Shown here piece by piece: positions 33,854-45,149 of a DNA stretch of 47,379 nt. The notes below the pieces were generated by a model. The model worked only from the letters and a program-made list of their open reading frames with translations. It had not been told where the DNA came from and ran no database searches. Positions within the stretch are counted from its first letter, which is position 1, and every line of letters begins with the position of its first letter. This stretch comes from Oopsacas minuta (taxonomy: Eukaryota; Porifera; Hexactinellida; Lyssacinosida; Leucopsacidae): NCBI GenBank assembly GCA_024704765.1, contig JAKMXF010000102.1:1-47379 (forward strand), given 5' to 3'. Made by a program: the position numbers and the translations under genes.

Positions 33854-34399
33854 AGAGTATTCAAAATTGGACTTTATAAAATTCAGAGTTTAAATTTATG
33901 AGATTAAATGACAATATGCAAATTAAACACAAGGAGAATACTATATAATGTGATATGCTAAATACAATCTAAGCGCATACATTTATACGTAGTAGAAACT
34001 GACAAGAAAATATAATCTGCGATAATATGTATTGTATTTTCAGGACATTAGTTATCTTTTACTACCAACTCATAAATATAGTTTCAAGTGCTAAAAAATG
34101 ATTGATTTAGAAATGCATCATTGTTAAATATTATAACAACTAGATCCTTATTAACCACACAACCCTAGCAGTAATATAAGTTTACCAGTTAGTCGGGATT
34201 CATATAACAAGAAAGTATAACTACAATACGCTCTAGTCCACGAACGACGGACACACAAACGTCTCACTTAGTGAATGTGTTCAAAATAATCAAGTAACAC
34301 AAATTCTGTGGAGATTCAATAACATGAATGTATGTGATAACCCACTAAGGGAATTTTGTGGCTTGATCACCTTTATTGATCACTATTATACAGATAAAA

Positions 34400-34650
34400 C
34401 ACTAAACTGAACAATAAATCACAATTTTTAATTTGGGGAGGGGGCACCCCAAAATATCGAGGGCGATCCAAAATATATGATAAGTTATAAAATTTGGGGG
34501 GAGGGCACCCCGAAACTTGAGAGACCTCAGGATTATAGATCACTATATAAAATTTGGTGAGGGGGCACCCCTAAATAGAGAGGACACCTCAAAAATTAAA
34601 GATAAAAAATTCCATTTGGGGGAGGGGGGGGGCCACTCCCAAATGAACCT
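34400..34650. repeat. G-rich tandem unit repeat, copy 1
   Basis: Four tandem units of about 60 bp, each opening AATTTGGGG-GGGGCACCCC or similar and continuing AAAT-GAG-G. The same array, unit for unit, is at 45823-46055. Each unit can form a small G/C hairpin (GGGG-GGGCACCCC). It is the inner part of a non-autonomous DNA transposon whose end (CCTGGATACGCCACTGG) is seen at 46107. Confidence 0.75.
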
Positions 34651-35308
34651 CTACAATAACTAGTTTCCAAAAGGGATATGTTGTTATTTATAATTCGATT
34701 TTCCTTAATAAGCGCAGAGCTTTTAAAAATCTTATTTAGGGAATGCTATTCAATTATCACAATTTTGAATCTGTATATTTTGACCGAATTTTTTGGTGGA
34801 TTTTGATCAAATTTTCTTAGCTCGAACTTTGATCGAAATTTCCCTTTTCATCATTCGATCAAAGTTCGACATAAGAATATTTGATCAAAGTTCTACAAAG
34901 GCAATTATTTTTCAACGAGTTTTTCAGACGATATCCCAGAAGACTCCAGATAACTAATGTATTAACAGAATATATTTGTATTCACTAAATAGTATAAATA
35001 AAATTATGTAATCTAAACATCTAAACACATTTCTTTGCATCTGCACAATATCGCACTCCTCCTACTATGTGACAAGAACATCTGTACATCAATATCTGAG
35101 CTTCTAAGATTCAAAAAATATTTTGGGGTACCTGCCCCCTGTCCCCCCTTACCGTTACTCAATTAGCTGGCTCCAGAGCACCCTCCTCACGATAATCCTG
35201 GATACACCATTGGGTTCCACAAGTCCAGAATATCGTCAAGAGGAATAATCCAATATCCAGCGAAATACATAAATCACTGAATACTCACTCTTTGGGTATG
35301 ATTGACAA

Positions 35309-35407
35309 ATGGTGGCATGTATGCAGCGCTCTGAATATGGGAAACTTTAAATTCGTGAGATTCGTGAAAAATCTCACGATTCTATATTTAGATTGCAAAT
35401 TGGTATT
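35309..35407 (+). repeat. 99-bp block identical (inverted) to the window end
   Basis: Begins ATGGTGGCATGTATGCAGCG and ends GATTGCAAATTGGTATT. Every base matches the reverse complement of 47281-47379. Non-coding. See the partner entry. Confidence 0.95.
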
Positions 35408-35730
35408 TTTGTGTTGACTGACACCTTATAGCCATGTAATTTCAATATATTATCAGGGTTTGCCGTACACTATCCTAAATCCGTATTTCATAAAGTTTCA
35501 TGATAGAGCTCTAAATTTTCTACCACGTATTCATATGATGGTGAACTCTCTAAATATGCTATAAAATCACTTTGTAAGGGTAAACTGAAAAAAGGGGTAC
35601 AATTTCCGATGAATTTCACATGGTTCCCTGTTCCATACCCAGAATGGTCCCTTTCCCCTACAACAATTCTTGATCCTCCTTTACTAGATGTTCAACAATT
35701 GCTTTTAATGATAATCTAGCAGTTTTATCT

Positions 35731-35763
35731 ATGCAATGTTATTTTCTCTTCGATCTTTTCTAG
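35731..35763 (+). promoter_or_regulatory. upstream ORF overlapping the PCCA start
   Basis: An ATG 5 bases before the PCCA ATG opens a 10-codon reading frame ([10 protein letters not shown] then TAG) that overlaps the first codons of PCCA in another frame. If the transcript includes it, it would reduce initiation at the main ATG. The 5' UTR may instead be spliced or start between the two. Confidence 0.3.
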
Positions 35764-36386
35764 TGGAACGATCTTTCCATCATTTAAGGCATCGTTTTTA
35801 TGATATTAGTTCCAGATCCAATTCGAAGTTTTATCATGAACATTCTCTTTCACAACTTCCATTTGATAAAATCCTGGTTGCTAATCGTGGTGAAATTGCT
35901 TGTCGGATCATTAGAACATGTCGTAGCATGGGAATTAAAACCGTTGCTATCTACAGTACTATTGATAGCCATTCATTGCATGTACGGCTTGCAGACGAAT
36001 CTTGGTGTGTTGGTCCTCCATCAATTTCTTCAAGTTATTTAAACATGGATTCAATTTTGAATGCTGCAATTTCTACTAATTCACAAGCTGTCCACCCTGG
36101 TTATGGGTTTCTATCTGAAAATTATAAATTTGTCGATTTATTAGAATCTAATGGGCTTGTTTTCATTGGTCCTGGTTCTAATGCTATCAAATTAATGGGA
36201 GATAAAATTCAAAGTAAGCTTTTAGCCCGAAATGCCAATGTCAATACAATTCCTGGCTACCTGGGAGTTATTTCTGATGAAATGCATGCCTTTGATATTG
36301 CTAATGAAATTGGATATCCCATAATGATTAAAGCTTCAGCCGGTGGTGGAGGAAAAGGGATGAGAATTACCAACGATCATGAACAA
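35736..36386 (+). CDS. PCCA: propionyl-CoA carboxylase alpha chain, 5' exon (partial)
   Basis: First coding exon, 217 codons, ending at CAA before the donor GTAAGC (36387). Residues 1-40 are rich in R, S and F with few acids, as in a mitochondrial presequence. The biotin-carboxylase N-terminal domain follows: [20 protein letters not shown] (43-62), [33 protein letters not shown] (118-129), [24 protein letters not shown], and the ATP-grasp glycine loop [15 protein letters not shown] (197-211). LNMD, VNTIPG and [15 protein letters not shown] are PCCA-like. The protein stops at ITNDHEQ; the next residues expected, matching -LKENYSLAKSEA, are encoded at 25351. Together the exons give 709 aa, close to the ~730 of animal PCCA. 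No frame breaks. Confidence 0.95.
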
Positions 36387-36749
36387 GTAAGCACTCTTTA
36401 ATTTAACCTGATGAAATCATATATTTTTGTTCAAGTATTTTTACAGCCTATGCCATGTCAATTCACCTAACAAAAGTGTGAGCATATACAGAATTATTGA
36501 TATTGCCACGTTACTAACTTTATTAGCCCACGTGCACAAACCTTTTACAATATACGACTTTATGCGAATTTTGTTTTGTATCTTTGGAAGCTATTGAGAG
36601 TAGATTGCGAAATTATATCTTAGCATTCCCAGTGAAACAATGTCGAGTTCCGACCATAATCTCTATATATTTGAAGTAGACCTCAGACAATATCTTTCTA
36701 GATTGCATGTAATTGTGGAAAACTTATCAAACAATTACAGATAATTCAC

Positions 36750-37125
36750 TCTAGCGCGCTTCGCTTGCTAGGTCGCTGCGCGACAGCTTGGTGCCTCAGG
36801 CTAACTTGAGCATTAAACAGCTAAATATCTTACTGCTTTTGGGCGCTACGCAACCGGATGTACTCAGCACTACGTGCCTCGAGGTTAAGTTTTTGCGGAT
36901 ATTTTTCTTTGTATTATCCATAGTCCATCCACATCTCTTAGTAATCTGGGCAATTTGTTTCTATAGTGTTATCAAATTCTAAAAAATATCAAATTTTGGA
37001 TACTTTGATTTTTGTGCACAGTCATGATGAATTAGTATTTCGCAAAAATCATAACTTCAGGACATTTGCCACATCGAGGGGTACCTGTGATTTAATTTCA
37101 AGCTTCTATCTTGTATATTGCCTGA
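36750..37125 (+). repeat. dispersed repeat with GC-rich head, copy B
   Basis: Partner of copy A at 2660-3080. Head: GCGCTTCGCTTGC, GGTCGCTGCGCGACAGCTTG, GTGCCTCAGGCTAACTTGAG, AAACAGCTAAAT, ACTACGTGCCTCGAGG. Tail: ATAACTTCAGGACATTTG, GAGGGGTACCTGTGATTTAA, CTTCTATCTTGTATATTG. It lies in the intron after PCCA exon 1. Confidence 0.6.
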
Positions 37126-37764
37126 GCTCTGGCACCCATGCCCCCAAATTTCATTTAACCAATTTCATTTGGGGACTATTCAATTCATGGAAATTGGTCA
37201 AATAGATGAAATTTTCAAAGAATTCATCTTTTTTCACAAATTTCTTCATATCCAAGCATTATTGTGTCGCACATTTCACACACTACTGTTTGGATATGTA
37301 GGAAATTGTGAAGCTAGGTCATGTATAATGAGTATCTACTTGTTTATATTCACTATATACGTATCTTTTTTAGCTGATTATGAAATATAGACTAATTCTT
37401 TAGCTATCAATTGTTGAAATTCATCATTCAATTACTAACAATACTTATTTTGTCAACATCTAATTGAACAGCCGGAAGCTTTCGTTTGCAATTGATTGCT
37501 GGTGAGTCAGTAACCTGCTATAGAACAATCTTCTTGCAAACAGTTCGCCTATCGTAATATCTAGGTCTATACCTTACATTGGACAATACAACCCCGACAC
37601 CCATGAATAAAGTTTTACCATTAAATATTTCTAGATCAGGATTTTAGTTAGATAGAGTAGTATTTCGTTTGCTCGTTACTTATACTCCTATCAAACGTAC
37701 AATTTCCATGTTCCTAAAGTCAGCCTATATTACAGAATTTTAATTTCCAAAATGGAAGTTATAT

Positions 37765-37932
37765 AGAGTAGAACTCCGTTATTACGAACACCAACGGACG
37801 ATCAAAATTTGTTCGTCTTATCTTGTTCCGCATCAACCTGAGTATGTGAATTGAAAAACAATTGCAGGGGCACAAATTTTCTGTAAATATTGTTCGTCAT
37901 ATCCGGAAATTCGTAATAACAAGGTTCCACAG
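37765..37932. mobile_element. pogo/Tigger-type MITE
   Basis: The left end (GAGTAGAACTCCGTTATTAC, GAAC) and the right end read inverted (CTGTGGAACCTTGTTATTAC, GAA) form termini of about 25-50 bp, with TA on both sides. Both arms also share GACGA-CA-AAT-T. The -GAAC-TCGATTAT-CGAAC style of terminus is typical of pogo/Tigger. A second terminus-like sequence (CACTCTAACCTCTCTTGTCC) follows immediately. Confidence 0.6.
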
Positions 37933-39508
37933 TACACTCTAACCTCTCTTGTCCGTGCAGTGAGTACCGGAAGCTGCCCGGAAGTCAGAATTAGTCCAGA
38001 ACTTAGACATAACATCCTCTATAGGAAATACAATTGTAGTATATAGATAAATTTCGAGATGCATTTGAATTTACGAATCTAGATGTTATACAAGTTCTTA
38101 GTTACACAGGGCATGTTATATATGAAGTACAAGTGAAGATAGCTCTATTATTAGAACAGTTTACTGAAATAGTTAAATACATTTAAATCCTTTCGAATAT
38201 TGTGCTCATATGAGGTAGGCACCCATATCTCGGAGGTTTGGAGAAGAGAGGTTCGGGTGTATTAGGTTGAGGAAAATTCTCTTGTCTCATCATTTAGCGA
38301 AAATTCGATTTTATTCTACCATATAAATTTATTGTACTCGTAATTATTTGGGATCTTAGATTCATTATCTGATTAGAATAATAATTTATCCATCATATTT
38401 ACGAACCTGGTAATAGATAGTTAGAAATAATTAACGATTTTAAGAAATTTGATTTTTTTAAATAATGATTTTTAACAACCCGGCAGTATAACAGACTGAC
38501 TAGTTACCCCATTGTAGCCGTTAAGAGTAAGGCTCTACGAATATTTTTGGATTCCTCACAAATTTAGTGTATATTCGCGGAATTCTATTTCAAGTCAACC
38601 AACATTGCACCACCATCAATCAGTTTGTCTAATAGTTGCTGGAGAGCATGCAACTAACATGTCTTTACTTTTGTGAGTTTTCAGAACTATCGCTCTTGTG
38701 GTTCTGACTTTTGACGTCACCAATTTGAATATTTACTGTTGACCAATGATGTTCAAAATGCTGACTTAACTACTTCACATTAACTGGAATAATTCGAAAA
38801 ATATTTTGTAAACTGCTGTGCTTATATTTATACATACGGAGATTCAAAAACACTAGTAAACTGAGGGTCGAGTTTGAAATGTTACCGAAACCCAAGACTA
38901 AAACCAACCCTGAAGCAGAAAGTAAATCGAAACAATGACGTGGCAAATATATATATTTTGGTTTTATAAATACCTGGGGGCCTTATTAACTAAAATTCTT
39001 AAGTCAAATTCTTAGAATAATTCTAAGAATTCAAACAATTCTAAGAAAAATATTTAGTGAGGTAAAGAGGACACTTAACTTATAATTTATTCTACTTTTC
39101 TATGAAATGATAATCAATACGCATTTATTTACAAAGAAGATTGTTTATCGCTTAAGACAATATGTTTGATTATCATATCCACATGTTGTAATATCCGCAG
39201 TATAGAACTATAGTCGGACTACATACCAACTATATTTAGATACTATTTCTTGACGTCACTCTGAATTGTATCATGACATCAATAAATGTATTTTTTTAAT
39301 TAAATTATATCTCATATATTTTGAAACATAATAGTGTTGTATCTAAACTAAGGTAAATAAAGTCAATGTCATTTGAGTGACGTCCTGCAAAAATATACGC
39401 AATCTATGCAATTTTACCCATTTACGTATATTATCATCTTTAGTGATAAGTATAAATAACAATAAAATGTTAATTATTTATGATAATATCTTAACAATCG
39501 CTCGCATT

Positions 39509-40314
39509 ATGACCACTGAAAAATCTAAAACTCGTTCAAAGAATTTTACTCAGGAGGAGATAATGTCACTCGTGGATCTCATTCATGATCAAAATCGAAA
39601 TTGTTCGGCGCTCTAACATCAACTCTGACTTTCGATGATAAGAACAAAATCTGGGAAGGAAATTTCAGGGAGACAGTCTGTATTACATGGGAACGTAAGA
39701 ACAAGAGATGATGTCATGAAAAAATGGCATAATATACTAACAAACATAAGCCTCGTATTGCAGATAAGTTAGCATCAGCAAGAAAAACTGGAGGTCCTAC
39801 AGATGCTGATTTAGATGAAATAGAAGCTAAAATCAGTAGCATCAAAGGGAAGGAAGCTTTTGAAGGCATTGAATCGGGTATCGATCTCTTTCTTGAATCC
39901 AGTGTGCAAATGATGAAACTGAAAGGATGCTGATAAGCTCAGTTCCCTCTGAAGATATTGAACAAATAAAGTTTTCCAACAAGCCACAGAAAACGTCATC
40001 GTTTGGAAAATGACGAATTGGAATCGACCAAATGTGCAATTTTAGAGAAAGAAGATAAGAAATTGGAGATTTTGACTAACATTGATTCTAAGCTAGATCG
40101 GCTTGAGAGTAAATTCGATCGAGTGATCCAGATTTTGCAACATACCGCAGTGGATCAATCAAAGACACTTTCTCTTCTGATGACTCAAACTATACCTCCT
40201 CTGCCGCATTTTCAGACATTGTCCCCTTCATTTCCTACTTCTAAATTTGTCTTCATTGCCTCATTACTTTCAAAGTCAAAATTAGGATCCTTAATTAAGA
40301 TTATTATGTCATAA
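39509..40314 (+). pseudogene. Harbinger Myb/SANT-like protein
   Basis: It starts MTTEKSKTRSKNFTQEEIMSLVDLI, a Myb/SANT-type DNA-binding start. After frame changes come TWEREE-like and DVMKKWHNIL, the second half of the domain. ARKTGGPTDADLDEIEAKI and a C-terminal segment (ENDELESTKCAILEKEDKKL, LTNIDSKLDRLESKFDRVIQ) with coiled-coil character end at 40314. In Harbinger transposition this partner binds DNA and helps the transposase enter the nucleus (family knowledge). Three frame breaks (about 39616, 39700 and 39930-40000) make it a pseudogene. Confidence 0.75.
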
Positions 40315-40369
40315 GTAAATCAGAGCCTAATTCATTCATGTGCTCAGTTAATTAATTAAACTTCCTATA

Positions 40370-41423
40370 TCATGTGAGATAATTTATAATTATATTTTCT
40401 CGAACTAAAATCCCATTATCTGAATGTTCAGTGTCTTCTGTTTTGGTGTAGGGCATATCACTTTCCAAGTTTTCAATATCAATTTGGAGACCGCAATCAA
40501 CACAAAAATTATGAAGTACCATGGAGGATAAAATTAGTTTGCAAACCCTCTCTGGGCTATAGCACAAACTGCCACCAGTCTTGTCCATTGATCTCCATCT
40601 GCTCTTCCATATTCCAAAGGTACATTCAATTGTCTTTCGAGTCTTCAGGAAAGCACGATTATACCTTCTTTCGCGAGATGTACAGGAGATAGTAATGGAG
40701 TCATTAAATTTGGGTGCAACGGATAACCACTATCACCGAGAAACCGCCCATCAAGAATTGGAATTTCTTACTGGCGATCTTAAGATTGATTCCTGATTGC
40801 GTCCATATGAACGCGTCATGTGTGCTGCCTGGCCACTTCACAACTACATCAATAAACTTGAATATATCGTCACATATCGCTTGGACGTTAATTGAATGAA
40901 AACTTTTATGATTAACATAAATTGCTTCGTTGGTGCTAGGTGCACCAATTGGGATGTGTGTGTCGTCTATGCAACCTAATACTTTAGGAAACCTGAACTT
41001 TTCCATAATTCCATGCTGCATCCTCATCTGTCTAGCAGCAGTTGGAAACTGTATATAGTCTTTCTCAATTGAGCACAATGCATCTGTTACACCTCTAACA
41101 CAGTTGGACATAGAGGGCTGGGAAATTCCATGAGCTGATGCAACCTCTGTTTAGAAACTACCCGTAGCTAGAAACTGAAGAGTGACCGCTAATTGAGTTG
41201 TCACCGAAAGTGAATGAGTTCGGCTAGTAGATCGAGACATGAAAGTCTCAATTTTATCATGCAATTCTAATAACATTTGTCTTCTAATTCTATAACGAGA
41301 AATAAACTCTACATCTGTGTACGCATCAAGAGGGTTTAACCTGTTACGAAATATTCTCTGGCGTCGTAAACTGCCTATTTCCAACTCCAAAAGAACAAAA
41401 AGCGAGGCCATGAGTTTATACAA
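40370..41423 (-). pseudogene. HARBI1-type Harbinger transposase, frameshifted
   Basis: 41423-41151 reads an N-terminal helix region with RNRLNPLDAYTDVEFISRYR and TTQLAVTLQFLATGSF. After an in-frame TAG come VASAHGISQPSMSNCVRGVT and FRFPKVLGCIDDTHIPI (first D; the usual CIDGTHI has D for G), YVNHKSFHSINVQAICD and DVVVKWPGSTHDAF (second D). One base shift near 40760 leads to GDSGYPLHPNLMTP. Then ERRYNRAFLKTRKTIECTFG holds the catalytic E, and SLCYSPERVCKLI and LHNFC close the protein. All three catalytic residues survive, with only about three frame breaks, so it is a fairly young copy. Confidence 0.88.
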
Positions 41424-41689
41424 TAGTACACAAATGAGAAATGCAATGAATATCCTTTTCTATTGGGTGGGGCAATTTATTTTATACTATGCGCATATCT
41501 TCTCAAAAAGCGATTGAAGTCGAATGAATTGGCATAAATATTAGTAATTAATAGCAAGAATCAATCAAGTATAATTACCCAATTCTAAGAATTATTCTTA
41601 GAATCCGTTACGCATAGCCAAGTTAAGAATTCTTAACGAAAACTAAGAATATTTCATGAACTCTTAGAATTTTAGTTAATAAGGCCCCT

Positions 41690-42845
41690 GTATTTAGTCA
41701 TAATTCACTTTATAGAATTTCATTTGGTTTTCATCTGTTCCCTTTTGAGATATTCACATTTTATGCTGATGTGTGGTTTGTTGAGATTCAAATTTTCTCT
41801 TCTAGTCAAGTGGCTTGGGCTAAAAATTGCTGACAAGTGGACACAAGCATGAATATTGGCACACCTGTACTTTCGAGTCTGATGAACAATATTAGGACGA
41901 GAACCACTTCCGAGGGACATATTTCGATCCCATCTAGTGATTTAAATAGGGGCTGTCAGGTGATTCGCCACTACATCCTAGAAGGGCTATCCTTTTCGAA
42001 TCTCATCGAATCAACTTTTAACCATCAGATTCGTTCCTAGCGTTCAATTTAGAGCAATTTGACGTAGCCTTTCCTCAATTTCTTTGATATTTCTTACATA
42101 ATTAACAAGAATTAAGTTATTGAATACTTTCCTGTATATGATCAAGCCCATATTTGACGTAATGACATATTGACCGTTATAGTTATGCATTAAAACTGTA
42201 TAATTCATTTATAGGAAGCCGCCTATTGTGGATCAATTAATATCAAATATATAACTCTACCACCAATATTTTGATAACTTCAAGGGAATACATGGGACCT
42301 AGACTAACTTGCTACATTCTTTAAACAAACTCAAACCCATAATTTAAAACGGTTAAATTTAGGATCCTCAATTCCCCGACTGCTATGTCATACTCCCGAT
42401 CTCACTTCCGATAGCAGTTTCAGTTACATTTTTGTAGCAGTTTATGTTTCCGAATCAATCAAATAATATTTTATTGAATTCTCACCTACTTTTTGTTTAC
42501 ATATTGAAATTTTTGTGACAATAAGATGAAATCTCACAATACTGTAAGTTTTGTGGTTAAGACGGTCTGTTTAACTAAAACACTTATAATATTATTGTCA
42601 CTATTATAACTTTGGAACCTGAGAACTTATTTAGGTAATTTTTGATATTTGTATGGAAACTTCCTTGGATCCTTTGGTGTTAATTTTAGAGCAGACGAAG
42701 GAATATTGATCATTTGACAGAGCTTAAAATTGGCATATTTTTCACAACATATTCCTGTTTTAGCCAATCAGATGACGTCATTTCTACCTAGGACTCTTCG
42801 GATGATATAGCTAGTGTTAATTATTAACTAACAATAATACATATA
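41690..42845. other. non-coding stretch
   Basis: AT-rich sequence between the Harbinger element and a mariner end. The ORFs at 41720-42040 overlap each other on both strands and show no motif. No repeat pairing noticed. Confidence 0.4.
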
Positions 42846-43154
42846 CAGGGTGGCTCCAAAGTTCTGATACAAACCATTTTGTCTATAATATTTATTCAGC
42901 ATGACCTACATTATTGATTCTCTATATATAATTAATAAATACTATTAGGAAGAGATTGCCTAGTCATTTATTCAATATAACCACCCTTTTTGGAAATGAC
43001 AGCCCTGAGTCTGTTCGGGAATTCTTCTACTGCGGCACGCAGAGTTTCTTGGGGTATCTTCTCCCATTCTCGACACAAGGAAATCTTTAGAGAGCTAACT
43101 GTGTTGTGTGACACAGAACAAGCCTTGTTTTCCAAGATAGACCATACAGAATAN
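42846..43154 (-). pseudogene. mariner/maT-type element, 3' part
   Basis: It opens with the terminus CAGGGTGGCTCCAAAGTTCT after TA. Within 42980-43150, the minus strand reads YSVWSILENKACSVSHNTV, REWEKIPQETLRAAVEEFPN, RLRAVISKKGGYIE, stop. This is the transposase C-terminus of the same subfamily as the 27196 element. Cut by the n at 43155. The opposite terminus of the family is at 29329-29496. Confidence 0.78.
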
Positions 43155-43155
43155 C
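43155..43155. other. single undetermined base (n), likely scaffold join
   Basis: Isolated n between a truncated mariner and the left end of the Ginger-like element. Confidence 0.55.
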
Positions 43156-43217
43156 TAAGATAATTGTATGTGATCTCTGATGAGAGATCTCCTTAAGTTG
43201 TGTAATAGATTGTTTTT

Positions 43218-43735
43218 CAAAATTTACATGGGCTTACCCACTCAGATCAAAGAATCAAAACCTATTTGTGATATACTTTGTGAACTGTTTTAAACGAATG
43301 AGTCCCGATGCTTTACAAAGTGATAACGGTGGCGAATTTGTCTCCAACACCATAAAGATTGTTATGCCTAACCTTGCTATCAAGCTCATCAATGGTACGC
43401 CATATTCACCTGCTACTCAAGGATAAGTAGGAAGATTCAATAAATCACTCAAGCACTTCCTCAAAAAAGAGATTCAAATTGAATTATCTAAAGACAACAT
43501 AGCAGGGGTAGAAAACTGGTACCATGAAATATTACCTGAGGTAATGGATGCTACATCTATAAGCAGCATAGGTCATACCAAGAACTCCATGGGAAGTATA
43601 TTATGCAAGGCCATCACCTCATCCCCTTAAATCTATCAAACAGTTTGAACCGTTTACAATGCTTGATGTAGATTCACGCTTGAATCCCAAGACTGAAAGT
43701 ATTTCATCATTAGACAAAAAATAGTTTAATGGATG
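43218..43735 (+). pseudogene. Ginger-like integrase core, degraded
   Basis: IYMGLPTQIKESKPICDILC is followed, in a shifted frame, by ALQSDNGGEFVSNTIKIVMP (second catalytic D), LAIKLINGTPYSPATQG, a stop, and VGRFNKSLKHFLKKEI. The catalytic glutamate expected in QG-VER-N is replaced by glycine. It then reads NWYHEILPEV before decaying. The N-terminal zinc finger and first D are missing from this copy, although they are seen in the separate fragment at 33063-33853. Confidence 0.75.
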
Positions 43736-43861
43736 ACATGAGAATTCATTCGGTAAATGTCAAAGTATAATCATTCAAATTTTAACTCAGACTCGGAAAA
43801 CACAAGTTGAAAACCATCGCAAAATATCTAAACAGCTTACTTTGCATCAAAAATTTGAAAT

Positions 43862-44472
43862 TTGAATGATTGCATACATGCGCAATCCAAACATTTCGGG
43901 AAAGCTGAGAAACGAAATCTTCATGAGCCCGTAAATGTAAAAGTCATAATTATAAAAATTAACTCAACATCCAATCAATGCTTCATTAAGTACAAGAACT
44001 TGAAAAAGGACATCAAACGCGTGTGGGTAAATAATGCTGATCTTGTCAAAATTGGCAATGAAATAACACTGGAAATTGATGACCTAATTTTTCATGCTAA
44101 AGATAGAATTTCCTCTATTTCTGAGCAATTTAACTGAATTATGTACAGTAAGTTGTTATTCGAATTCGAACAGATCAGTGCAGATAAATTGTGTAACAAA
44201 CGAAAAACGGTCCAAAACCTTAGACAAACGACTTATGAAGATGACCAAAAAGATTTATTGGCTTAGACGAGAGGAATACAACAAATCTTGAAAACGGAGA
44301 AAGTGAAATGATAATTTATCAAGAACTACATTTTGAAGTTTTTGACGGTATGTTTGTTGAGTTTTGTGCTGATTCACATAATATTGGCATATTCATAAAC
44401 TCCGAATCTACTCTACTTAAACTGAAATATCTTGCTCATCAAGGGTTCAAAGAATACCTTGGTATTTTATAA
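43862..44472 (+). pseudogene. unidentified ORFs between integrase and OTU
   Basis: 43862-44137 (91 aa) reads NVKVIIIKINSTSNQCFIKY, DIKRVWVNNADLVKIGNEI and LEIDDLIFHAKDRI. It could be a small beta-rich C-terminal module of the integrase protein. 44281-44472 reads ENGESEMIIYQELHFEVFDG, FVEFCADSHNIGIFINSEST and LKYLAHQGFKEYLGIL. I recognise neither. The position suggests they belong to the element polyprotein. Confidence 0.45.
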
Positions 44473-45149
44473 CTCTGGTATCGCAACAGAATACAAGATG
44501 AATGTAGAATATATTTTAGCAAACTATTACAAACTTTGGATCCTTTAACAACTCATCGATGTGAAGAAGGCATTTTTTTCGGGCAATTATATTCATGACT
44601 GCTGTTTCCAGTTGTTGAAATTTCATTACAATCAACAAACTGAAATAAGAAAGAGTACTCCACTTATCGATGGTAATGATACTCCTTTTCAATTCAAAGC
44701 CAATAAGCGTTTTACGAAACGCAAGCACATAATTCTGATCCCTATAATGAGTTCTCCTCAGATTCAATATGTGATGATATAAATGTTGACAAATTTACTC
44801 ACTTCTCAAAATTCGAAAATTTGTTTATGTCAATTCCTTTAGAACGAAACATTACTCAAGGTCAGATAGTATGCTGAACGAATCTGACATTCCTTCCATA
44901 ACCAATACTACGGATGTAGATTTCATAATACCACAAGCCAAATGTCCAAAGAAAATTACCAAGCAAACAGGAAACTCCTATGCGACAAATCAGAAGAACA
45001 CCAAAAATATCAAAGTGTACAATATATAACCAATAGGACGAGATCTTCCTACTCCAGTAATTACTTACCAGTAGATAATGAATGGAGAACTTTGAATTGT
45101 AAGATACTCTTAGATTTTCATAACTGCCACATTTTTCTTCTGTAGGGAT

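Larger units (their letters stand above)
33901..35735. other. non-coding, repeat-rich stretch upstream of PCCA exon 1
   Basis: It contains the G-rich repeat at 34400-34650, a TTGATCAAAGTTC repeat at 34770-34910, a decayed terminus CCTGGATACACCATTGG near 35198, and the 99-bp block at 35309-35407. No gene. The PCCA promoter and any 5' UTR exon would be in the last few hundred bases, but no core-promoter motif is convincing. Confidence 0.45.
38976..41689. mobile_element. PIF/Harbinger element with both genes
   Basis: Left end GGGGGCCTTATTAACTAAAA, right end inverted CAGGGGCCTTATTAACTAAA: inverted termini of about 25-28 bp. Inside both ends is an ATTCTTAGAATAATTCTAAG hairpin block. The 2.7-kb element has the standard two convergent genes: a Myb/SANT-like protein (plus) and a HARBI1-type transposase (minus). 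The 3-bp target duplication is ambiguous because of the G/C runs. Confidence 0.85.

Noticed and set aside
35736-36386. Reading the biotin carboxylase as MCCC1 instead of PCCA
   Set aside because: NERECSIQRRNQK, LPSIGRI, YPGGFTG and the longer C-terminal region before the biotinyl domain fit PCCA better than MCCC1 as I recall both.
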